Origin: Desulfobacterales bacterium
Lineage (GTDB): Bacteria > Desulfobacterota > Desulfobacteria > Desulfobacterales > C00003060
Reading direction: 5' to 3'
Length of the DNA: 5,290 nt
NCBI GenBank assembly: GCA_030629475.1
Contig: DAOVOU010000178.1
Coordinates: forward strand, 1 to 5,290
Shown: in pieces, positions 1 to 5,099 of the stretch
Layout of the letters: each line of letters starts with the position of its first letter
How positions within the stretch are numbered: position 1 is the stretch's first letter
The notes under the pieces: model-generated
The model's database searches: none
What the model saw: only the letters and a program-made list of their open reading frames with translations
What the model was told of the DNA's origin: nothing
Made by a program: the position numbers and the translations under genes

Positions 1-911
1 GTGTGTGAGTCGGTTTTGGGCTTTTCAGATACAACATCCGGGTGGCACTGGTCGCACCTCGGCCTCTCGGGAAGATCAAATCGGGTGGCCACGCCAGTAG
101 CATCAGAATGTATCTCTTTTCCCGTGTGGCAGTCCATGCACTCCATTGCCTCCTTCTCGTAGTGAACATCCGGTGGATAGTCATCATTTGCTCCGGTCAA
201 TTCAGCGTACACTCTCACGCCATGACAGCTTGCGCAGGTGGTACCCATGGGCGGCCTTTTTTGAAACAGATGTCCGGCCAGAAAGCCACCCTCTATGTAA
301 TCCGGACGGCTGACATGGCACTGGCCGCAACTGGCATGACAGGCATTACAGTGTTTTTCCCTGCCCTGACAAACCTTCTCAAGGATTCCTTTGTCCTTTT
401 TGTTGGCCCGGGCTTTGATAACCTTTTCAAAGGGGCCTAAGGTGTAATGCAGGCTGTTCTTGGCTGTTGACGCGATGTTTTTGTGGCATTCCCCGCACGC
501 CTTGTCGGCGTCAGGAAAGGTAGGGTCTCTCACGATTCCCTTATGGGCAGTGTGCCAGTTGGGGTCTTTCGGATTGCCCCCGTGACACGCCTCGCATGCT
601 ATTTCTCCGTGGACGGTCTTCACGAAAGCAGGGTTGACATAAATCTTTTCGAAAGGCTCCAACGGAGCCAACGGCCCCGCTCAACATTCACCGGACGCCT
701 CCGCCAATTTGCCAAGCTTTGGCCTGATCTTTTCGATCTCCGAACTCAGGCGGATTATTCTGTTCAGGTCGGTATGGCAGGCGATACATTCACTCTTGGA
801 TTTGGCAGGTTCGGCCTTCGCATACGCGGCGGCGAGACCAAGAAAGGCCGCAATAACAAAGACAACTATCAGGCCGGCTCCATAGTCTTTCTTCTTCAAC
901 AAGCTTTTCAT
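1..911 (-). CDS. Multiheme c-type cytochrome (at least 8 hemes) with in-frame TGA, candidate selenoprotein; partial, 3' end outside window
   Basis: The protein is probably an exported electron-transfer or redox cytochrome. Residues 1-9 are basic, 10-30 form a hydrophobic export segment (GAGLIVVFVIAAFLGLAAAY), and AKA at 31-33 resembles a signal peptidase site. Heme-binding CXXCH motifs lie at residues 42-46 (CIACH), 106-110 (CEACH), 139-143 (CGECH), 188-192 (CNACH), 195-199 (CGQCH), 226-230 (CASCH), 258-262 (CMDCH) and 286-290 (CDQCH). Scattered extra His residues could be distal heme ligands. Codon 77 is TGA (681-683), directly after Cys76; the frame then stays open for 226 codons to the window edge. 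A SECIS-like hairpin follows, so residue 77 may be selenocysteine, giving a Cys-Sec pair. Otherwise the gene is a fresh pseudogene or contains a base error. ATG 909-911 is the only plausible start, because an in-frame TGA lies at 924-926. No good Shine-Dalgarno sequence precedes it. The cytochrome assignment is firm; the subfamily and the electron donor or acceptor are unknown. Confidence 0.85.
655..683 (-). promoter_or_regulatory. SECIS-like hairpin immediately downstream of the in-frame TGA
   Basis: Reading the minus strand, TGA (683-681) is followed by GC, then GGGGCC (678-673), GTT, GGCTCC (669-664), GTT (663-661) and GGAGCC (660-655). GGCTCC and GGAGCC form a perfect 6-bp stem with a GUU loop whose first base is G. 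The loop begins after 17 intervening nucleotides from the TGA. Published bacterial SECIS criteria ask for a short stem, a G among the first loop bases and a UGA-to-loop distance of roughly 16-37 nt, and all are met. A competing stem pairs GGGGCC with GGCTCC (one G-U pair). As a caution, the stem arises from three similar 9-nt codon blocks encoding GPL-APL-EPF, so it may be a by-product of protein sequence. SelB binding is inferred only. Confidence 0.45.
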
Positions 912-927
912 GGGAAGGTGGAGTCAT

Positions 928-940
928 GGGGCAAAGCCCC
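928..940 (-). repeat. Small perfect hairpin in the cytochrome leader
   Basis: GGGGC-TTT-GCCCC on the minus strand forms a 5-bp stem with a 3-nt loop about 17 nt before the start codon, where a ribosome binding site would be expected. No AGGAGG-like site is visible there. The hairpin could influence translation initiation, or it may be a fragment of an intergenic repeat. Confidence 0.4.
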
Positions 941-961
941 CAAGTTCTAGTGACTAAAGAC

Positions 962-1018
962 ATTATAAAAGATAGGCTGCGCGTCCAGAAGCTATTACAC
1001 TCAGGCTAATGATGTCAA
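962..1018 (-). promoter_or_regulatory. Possible promoter region for the cytochrome gene
   Basis: On the minus strand a perfect TATAAT (962-967) lies about 50 bp upstream of the ATG, but the hexamer 17 bp before it (TTCTGG, 985-990) is a poor -35. A perfect TTGACA (1013-1018) lies further upstream, but with only weak -10 matches at the correct distance (AATAGC, 991-996, 16-bp spacer). The region may hold one or two overlapping weak sigma70-type promoters. This is a motif match only. Confidence 0.3.
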
Positions 1019-1145
1019 GCCAAAAAGGGCGAGGGTCGGGGCTTATCATTTGACACACAACCTCTTTTTCTTATTCTCAGGTGATACAAATATAGACCTG
1101 CAGAAAAAGATTTCGACCTGTGCGATTGATTTGTGTTTCTTGTTA

Positions 1146-1437
1146 ATCACGAAAACACGAAAGCACGAAAAAATCTGGCATGTTTCATTCTTCAGTTTAC
1201 ACTTTCTCAGATAAAGAGAATAAAAGGCTTACGCCTTAACTCCCCGGGCTGGAGCTTTTGGAGTTAATCCCTGGCCCAGACCGGGTTTGCCTCGGTAAGA
1301 GATTGTTCAAGTGGTGTCGCGCCAGGGCGGGCCGTAAGGATTTTATCTCAAAAAAGTGTAAACTACTTTTTGGCTTCTGTGAAGGATGCCAAAAATCTGT
1401 ATTCTTTCGTGCTTTCAAGATTTCGTGCTTTCGTGAT
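1146..1437. repeat. Nested imperfect inverted repeat, about 290 bp, with CACGAAA-type arms
   Basis: Outer arms 1146-1162 and 1421-1437 match in 16 of 17 positions as reverse complements (ATCACGAAAACACGAAA against TTTCGTGCTTTCGTGAT). The right side carries a second TTTCGTGCTTTC copy near 1405. Inner arms 1194-1215 and 1342-1364 (AGTTTACACTTT...GATAAA) pair almost fully, and a third pair, 1220-1233 with 1333-1346, matches 12 of 14. Together they could fold into one long interrupted stem around a GC-rich centre. I see no convincing gene in 912-1519; the open frames there lie inside the repeat arms. The arms resemble the CACGAAAGCACGAAA intergenic repeats common in deltaproteobacterial genomes, from memory rather than a search. 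A MITE-like or REP-like element is plausible. Confidence 0.6.
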
Positions 1438-1519
1438 AGGTTTTTCTGCCATGCATTTATGAAATACAGAGAATCTAACCACACAGGTTCAAATCCTTTT
1501 GTTTAACACTGTAGCAAAC

Positions 1520-2572
1520 ATGTTTGAATGGGTCAAAAGACAACTGGACAAGATTGGCAGCCCAAACCTGGACTGGGTCCAGGTTGAGGTAACGACGTAC
1601 TGCAATGGAGCCTGTGTTTATTGCCCTCATACCCTCATGAGGCACCGTTGGGCAAACAGACACATGCCAATAGAGCTGTTTTGTAACTTGGTCCCCTTTC
1701 TCGGACATACAGACCTGGTTTACTTGCAGGGATGGGGAGAACCCCTTCTTAACAATGACTTCTTTGAGATGGTCCGAATTTGCAAGGATCAAGGGAAACG
1801 CGTCGGGTTTACCACAAACGGTATGCTTCTTTCTGAAGATACGATTCGAACGTTGATTGACTTGCAGTTGGACATCATAGGCATCAGCCTTGCTGGCACC
1901 ACCGCGAAAACCCACAACCGGATACGCAAAGGGACCGATTTGAATAAGGTCATTTCCCACCTTGAACGATTGTGCAAGATAAAGGGTGAAAAGAAGACCC
2001 GGGTCCCTGCGCTCCATCTTGCCTATCTCATGCTCAAATCCAATTTTCGTGAACTCGAAGAGATTCTACCCCTTGCAAAAAGGGTGGGAGCGAAACAGAT
2101 AGTGGTCAGCAACCTGACCTTGATCGTTGATCCGAAACTTCTCGAAGAAGCGATCTTCAACGATACAGTACGCACGGACTATTATCGCAACGCACTAAGT
2201 GAGATCAGACACAGAGCAGCCCGTGAAAACATCATCTTTGAATATCATGGCCCTGGCCTTGACGATGCCTCTATCTGCTGCCGTGAAAATGTCCACCGTG
2301 CGTGCGTCATCAATGTTGAAGGCGAGGTCGTGCCATGCGTTCTTACCAATCCGGTTCTCTCTTCCTATTACACCTTCAAAGATCAATCTCTTCCTCCGAG
2401 AGGAATGTCCTTTGGCAACATACAGAACGAAAGCTTAACCCGGATCTGGAACAAGAAGGGATACGCCAGATTCAGAGATCTCTTTGATCCTGAGATAAGG
2501 AGAAAACCAGAGCAAATTCGATCGCAAATGCCTCAATGCTGCGTAAAATGTTATAAGAGGCTTGGGGCATAA
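1520..2572 (+). CDS. Radical SAM protein with SPASM-like C-terminal cysteines
   Basis: This is a cytoplasmic iron-sulfur enzyme that should cleave S-adenosylmethionine to start radical chemistry; its substrate is not evident. From ATG 1520 it has 350 residues. The CX3CX2C cluster is Cys28, Cys32 and Cys35 in YCNGACVYCPH. GWGEP at 71-75 matches the SAM-contacting GGE motif, and TTNG at 98-101 is the usual third-strand motif. The C-terminal part has Cys253, Cys254, Cys262 and Cys273 (the last two spaced as C...GX4C) and Cys340, Cys341 and Cys344 in QCCVKC, as in SPASM domains that carry auxiliary Fe-S clusters. The FGNI...SLTRIW stretch is also typical of SPASM proteins. An in-frame TTG at 1499 would add seven residues. 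Neither start has a clear Shine-Dalgarno site, and ATG is preferred. It stands alone, with no small peptide substrate gene seen beside it. Family confident, function unassigned. Confidence 0.88.
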   Translation: MFEWVKRQLDKIGSPNLDWVQVEVTTYCNGACVYCPHTLMRHRWANRHMPIELFCNLVPFLGHTDLVYLQGWGEPLLNNDFFEMVRICKDQGKRVGFTTNGMLLSEDTIRTLIDLQLDIIGISLAGTTAKTHNRIRKGTDLNKVISHLERLCKIKGEKKTRVPALHLAYLMLKSNFRELEEILPLAKRVGAKQIVVSNLTLIVDPKLLEEAIFNDTVRTDYYRNALSEIRHRAARENIIFEYHGPGLDDASICCRENVHRACVINVEGEVVPCVLTNPVLSSYYTFKDQSLPPRGMSFGNIQNESLTRIWNKKGYARFRDLFDPEIRRKPEQIRSQMPQCCVKCYKRLGA

Positions 2573-2583
2573 GGGTGGGTGGC

Positions 2584-2612
2584 TCAATGAGAATTTCATT
2601 GACATTTTTTTT
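2584..2612 (+). terminator. Hairpin plus T8 terminator after the radical SAM gene
   Basis: A perfect 7-bp stem, TCAATGA (2584-2590) with TCATTGA (2596-2602) around a GAATT loop, is followed two bases later by eight T residues (2605-2612). It lies 12 bp after the TAA stop. The stem is AT-rich, so it would be a modest intrinsic terminator, but its position is right. Confidence 0.6.
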
Positions 2613-2652
2613 GAAATATGACTGTTAATCACCTTAGCTTCGTTTCAATGTG

Positions 2653-2713
2653 CAACTGGCACGGACTCCGCCTTTGGCGGAACTCTGAAACATCAATAAT
2701 TACAACCAGTTGA
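2653..2713. repeat. Inverted repeat enclosing a GC hairpin
   Basis: CAACTGG (2653-2659) and CCAGTTG (2707-2713) are perfect 7-bp inverted arms. Between them TCCGCC-TTT-GGCGGA (2667-2681) forms a 6-bp hairpin. There is no T-run after either, so this is not a clear terminator. It could be structured RNA or a remnant repeat. Confidence 0.4.
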
Positions 2714-2743
2714 AAAATTTCCGAATGACTTCTCAAAAGGTTG

Positions 2744-3014
2744 GACCTATGCGGTTAGGATGTTAGCCATTTGAGCCCTTTTGCCTGTTGAGTATGCCTC
2801 GGACATCCACACCCGGTAGCGTGCCTCCTCCCCGCCTGCCAACGCCTGGTTCGCACGGGGGCTAGAATGCCCGCACACAAGGCAATGGCGGGCAGGTGTG
2901 GGGCACATATTGTGGGGGACAGAGCCCCCACGCTACCGAGCCGACTTTGTGCTTGGCCCGCCCAACCGGCCCAATGGGTTGCGAAGGAGGATCTTTCGGG
3001 TAACCGCACAGGTC
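2744..3014. repeat. Nested inverted-repeat element, about 271 bp, possibly MITE-like
   Basis: Terminal arms GACCTATGCGGTTA (2744-2757) and TAACCGCACAGGTC (3001-3014) pair in 13 of 14 positions. Inside them CGGTAGCGTG (2814-2823) and CACGCTACCG (2929-2938) are a perfect 10-bp pair. Within that, CCTGCC (2835-2840) pairs with GGCAGG (2891-2896), and TGGGGG (2913-2918) pairs with CCCCCA (2925-2930). The body is GC-rich compared with its AT-richer flanks. I found no obvious target-site duplication and no convincing protein. The GTAGCGTGGGGGC...GCCCCC style sequence recalls dispersed intergenic repeats of deltaproteobacteria (memory only). It fills most of the gene-free stretch before the transporter unit. 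Confidence 0.55.
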
Positions 3015-3124
3015 GAATAAGTTCGGGTAATAGGTACTGGATATAAGTGTTCATTCCCTATAGTCGCAAAATATGATCAACCCCAAACTTTTTGAGAAGT
3101 TACATTCCCGAGGCGTTAATATTT

Positions 3125-3129
3125 GGAGG
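3125..3129 (+). promoter_or_regulatory. Ribosome binding site that fixes the start of the small membrane protein
   Basis: GGAGG lies nine bases before ATG 3139. The same frame is open from an upstream ATG at 3073, but that one has no comparable site, so the shorter protein is the better call. Confidence 0.75.
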
Positions 3130-3138
3130 TGGTCGAAT

Positions 3139-3294
3139 ATGAAAGATGTTCATGAAACAGAAGCCACTTGTGAAGTCGAGGAGCCCTGGCTGCCAATAGA
3201 GACAAAACTGGTTGTAGGTTCTGTAATCGCCGGCGTGTTAACACTGATTGTGTTGGCAATTTTGGTGCACATGTTTCTCTTGGGAGGTCACTGA
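3139..3294 (+). CDS. Small single-pass membrane protein, coupled to the YeiH-type transporter
   Basis: The 51-residue protein has an acidic, hydrophilic N-terminal part (about residues 1-23, including ETEATCEVEEPW, with one Cys) and one strongly hydrophobic helix at about 25-47, ending in LLGGH. Acidic residues before the helix and few charges after it make orientation uncertain. It starts at ATG 3139 behind a strong GGAGG. Its TGA stop overlaps the ATG of the transporter gene by one base (TGATG), and GGGAGG (3282-3287) for the transporter lies within its last codons, so the two are probably translationally coupled. I do not recognise a family. Operon position suggests an accessory or small regulatory subunit of the transporter, which is inference. 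An upstream in-frame ATG at 3073 would give 73 residues but lacks a ribosome binding site. Confidence 0.7.
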   Translation: MKDVHETEATCEVEEPWLPIETKLVVGSVIAGVLTLIVLAILVHMFLLGGH

Positions 3295-4748
3295 TGGCTG
3301 AACATAGAAGATGGCATGACGGGATGTTAAGCACAGAAGACTGGTGGGCAGTTTGGATAGGCCTTTTCTTTGCTTTACTTGGTCTTCTGGCAGCAGCAAG
3401 TGGCGTTGAGTCAACTGGCTGGATAGTGAAGTTCTCCAAATGGGTAGACATAACAAAGTCATTTCAAGCCTCTCATAAGGGGCTGTTAGGCCCGGCAGCA
3501 TCCCTCATAGTAACTTATATGATCTTTACAGCGGCCACGTGCACAGGGGCCAAATTCATGAAGTGGGATGTGAAAAAGTACTTTATAGCATGGTCTATAA
3601 TTTTTTGGCTAACAGTGATTTTCTACATTGTTGGCCAAAATGCGTATATCGCAGCAACTTCACTGGAACGGGAAAAATATGGCATTGATTGGAGTCTCTC
3701 ATTAGGCGGAGCATACTATATAATAGCGTTGTTTGCAGGACTTTTTATCGGGAACCTGACTCCAAAGAGGTTTAGAACCTTCGTGAAGGAGGCGGCAAAA
3801 CCAGAATGGTTCATCAAGGTCGCTATTGTCTGCCTTGGTACCAAGTTAGGGTTGAAAGCCATTGAGGCCACAGGTTTTGCTATGCATCTGCTCTTTGCCG
3901 GTTGCTGTGCTACAATAGCTGCTTATCTGCTTTTCTGGCCTTTAGCTTACGTAGTGTGTAGAAAAGTCTTCAAGCTGACAAAGGAATGGGCAGCATGTCT
4001 GGCTTCAGCAATTTCAATTTGTGGAGTTTCGGCTGCAATTGCCACTGGTGGAGCTATTAGAGCAAGGCCTGTAGTCCCTATTATGATATCCTCGCTGGTG
4101 GTGGTGTTTGCTGTCTCAGAACTTATAATCCTTCCGGGATTACTCACCACTTATTGGTCTCACGAGCCGATAGTTGCCGGGGCCAGCCTGGGTTTGACTG
4201 TGAAGACTGACGGGGCTGATGCGGCGGCAGGAGCAATACTTGATGAGCTAATTAGGGCAAAAGTTGCCGGAGAAGGCATACACTGGGATGAGGGATGGAT
4301 ATTAGCCTCGGCAATAATGACAAAGATCTGGATAGACATGTTCATAGGGATATGGGCATTTGTGCTGGCAGTGGTCTGGGTCTGGTACATAGAGAGAAGA
4401 CCTGGAGAGAAAGTTCCAAAATCTGAGATATGGTTTAGATTTCCAAAGTTTGTTCTTGGATATTTCATTGCATGGTTCCTTGTTATGGGTCTGGGACTGG
4501 CCGACATCATCCCGTTCGAAGGCCTGAAATTTGGAATCAAACCGATTGAAGGTTCTCTGAGGAAGTTCTTTTTTATGCTGACATTCACAAGCATAGGTAT
4601 AGTCACAGATTTCAGGGAACTCGCCAAAGAAGGGCTGGGAAGGCTGGCTGCGGCCTACGGAACAGTTCTTCTGATCATAATACTGCCGATAGGATTGTTT
4701 CTAGCATGGTTATTTCATCATGGCATGATGCCACCGACTGTTCCTTAG
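3294..4748 (+). CDS. YeiH-family membrane transporter (putative sulfate exporter family, UPF0324)
   Basis: This polytopic inner-membrane protein has 484 residues and about 11-12 hydrophobic segments: roughly 16-36, 66-86, 97-117, 138-155, 171-190, 195-222, 232-252, 260-283, 335-365, 385-405, 423-437 and 450-474. Family signatures I recognise are KLGLKAIEATGF (184-195), CGVSAAIATGGAIRAR (243-258), the TDGADAAAGAILDE stretch (305-318), MTKIWIDMFIGIWAF (342-356) and FFFMLTFTSIGIVTDFREL (425-443). Family members are annotated as putative sulfate exporters, but the substrate is not well established. Classical members such as E. coli YeiH are near 350 residues. This one has about 130 extra N-terminal residues, including additional helices and a polar loop with EREKYGIDW (125-133). 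The start is set by GGGAGG six bases upstream and the TGATG overlap with the small membrane gene. AGA, AGG and ATA codons look frequent relative to the cytochrome gene. Family confident, substrate not. Confidence 0.88.
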   Translation: MAEHRRWHDGMLSTEDWWAVWIGLFFALLGLLAAASGVESTGWIVKFSKWVDITKSFQASHKGLLGPAASLIVTYMIFTAATCTGAKFMKWDVKKYFIAWSIIFWLTVIFYIVGQNAYIAATSLEREKYGIDWSLSLGGAYYIIALFAGLFIGNLTPKRFRTFVKEAAKPEWFIKVAIVCLGTKLGLKAIEATGFAMHLLFAGCCATIAAYLLFWPLAYVVCRKVFKLTKEWAACLASAISICGVSAAIATGGAIRARPVVPIMISSLVVVFAVSELIILPGLLTTYWSHEPIVAGASLGLTVKTDGADAAAGAILDELIRAKVAGEGIHWDEGWILASAIMTKIWIDMFIGIWAFVLAVVWVWYIERRPGEKVPKSEIWFRFPKFVLGYFIAWFLVMGLGLADIIPFEGLKFGIKPIEGSLRKFFFMLTFTSIGIVTDFRELAKEGLGRLAAAYGTVLLIIILPIGLFLAWLFHHGMMPPTVP

Positions 4749-4752
4749 CTAA

Positions 4753-4810
4753 GATGGATGCATCGAACTTAGAGGCTTCGCCCTAATTGGCCTGCCCTGG
4801 CGCATCCATC
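4753..4810. repeat. Perfect 9-bp inverted pair just after the transporter stop
   Basis: GATGGATGC (4753-4761) and GCATCCATC (4802-4810) are perfect reverse complements starting five bases after the TAG stop. No T-run follows, so it is not a standard intrinsic terminator. It overlaps the left arm of the larger 4774-4945 pair, so the two folds compete. Confidence 0.45.
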
Positions 4811-4945
4811 AATATCTAAGCACGTAGCCTGTTAGCCAGGTCTGGGCCTGGGCCAGGGAGTATTGGAGTGATGGAGTACTCCAATACTCCATCACTCCCT
4901 CAGGTGCGTAGGCCCTACGGGCCAGAGGCCAATTTGGGCGAAGCC
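4774..4945. repeat. Large inverted repeat enclosing a bistable hairpin block
   Basis: Arms 4774-4791 (GGCTTCGCCCTAATTGGC) and 4928-4945 match as reverse complements in 17 of 18 positions. They enclose the octamer-based block at 4857-4898 and a GGCCC-TAC-GGGCC hairpin (4911-4923). The right arm also contains GGGC-GAA-GCCC. Nothing in 4749-5069 looks coding; the stretch is almost entirely repeat structure. It could be a non-autonomous mobile element, a 3' mRNA structure or several stacked repeats. Confidence 0.55.
4857..4898. repeat. Octamer block with two mutually exclusive perfect 13-bp hairpins
   Basis: The block reads GGAGTATT, GGAGTGAT, GGAGT, then ACTCC, AATACTCC, ATCACTCC. Segment 4857-4869 pairs perfectly with 4878-4890, leaving an 8-nt loop. 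Segment 4865-4877 pairs perfectly with 4886-4898, also leaving an 8-nt loop. The two stems share 4865-4869 and 4886-4890, so only one full stem can form at a time. The order of arms is A-B-A'-B', not the A-B-B'-A' of a simple palindrome. Confidence 0.7.
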
Positions 4946-4980
4946 CCTAACTTTTCACGGGCGTATCCACGAGTTAGGGG
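4944..4980. repeat. Perfect 8-bp inverted repeat with 21-nt loop
   Basis: CCCCTAAC (4944-4951) and GTTAGGGG (4973-4980) are exact reverse complements. The left half touches the end of the 4774-4945 repeat, so it may belong to the same composite element. There is no T-run. Confidence 0.4.
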
Positions 4981-5001
4981 AACCCTATAGCCCACAAACG
5001 A

Positions 5002-5016
5002 TCCTGAATTTCAGGA
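5002..5016. repeat. Short palindrome TCCTGAATTTCAGGA
   Basis: This is a perfect 15-bp dyad centred on one T, flanked by GATCC-like and GGATC sequence. It could be an operator-like dyad or chance. No adjacent promoter is visible. Confidence 0.25.
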
Positions 5017-5059
5017 AGGATCAACGGGAGACGTTCTCTGGTGCTAAACTCATCCCGGC

Positions 5060-5099
5060 TCAGATGTCCCTAACGGGACTCAGATGTTCCTAACGGGAC
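5060..5099. repeat. Two tandem 20-bp units, each with an internal dyad
   Basis: TCAGATGTCCCTAACGGGAC (5060-5079) is repeated at 5080-5099 with one difference (C to T at 5088). The first unit contains a GTCCC-TAAC-GGGAC hairpin; the substitution breaks one base pair in the second. The minus-strand gene ending at 5070 has its last nine residues and stop codon inside these units. Confidence 0.75.

Noticed and set aside
1..911. TGA reassigned to Trp or Gly throughout the genome as an explanation of the interrupted cytochrome
   Set aside because: TGA ends the small membrane gene exactly at its overlap with the transporter start, and the genes use TGG for Trp.
42..950. Plus-strand open frames of 132 and 155 codons at 42-440 and 483-950
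   Set aside because: They lie antisense to the multiheme cytochrome, whose minus-strand frame carries eight CXXCH motifs. Their translations show no coherent domain.
1236..1506. Overlapping 82-codon open frames on both strands
   Set aside because: They fall inside the inverted-repeat arms, have no ribosome binding site and show low-complexity repeat-derived translation.
1470..1515. tRNA T-arm-like sequence (GGTTCAAATCC) just before the radical SAM gene
   Set aside because: The T-loop match is good, but there is no matching acceptor stem, no anticodon arm and no CCA end, so it is not a tRNA gene. An attachment-site remnant is not supported either.
2755..3054. Minus-strand 99-codon open frame
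   Set aside because: It spans the nested inverted-repeat element, and its Arg/Pro/Ala-rich translation looks like read-through of GC-rich repeat sequence.
3073..3138. Upstream in-frame ATG for the small membrane protein
   Set aside because: It has no Shine-Dalgarno site, while ATG 3139 has GGAGG at ideal spacing.
4749..5059. CRISPR array
   Set aside because: The repeats here are inverted pairs and octamer blocks, not evenly spaced direct repeats with unique spacers.
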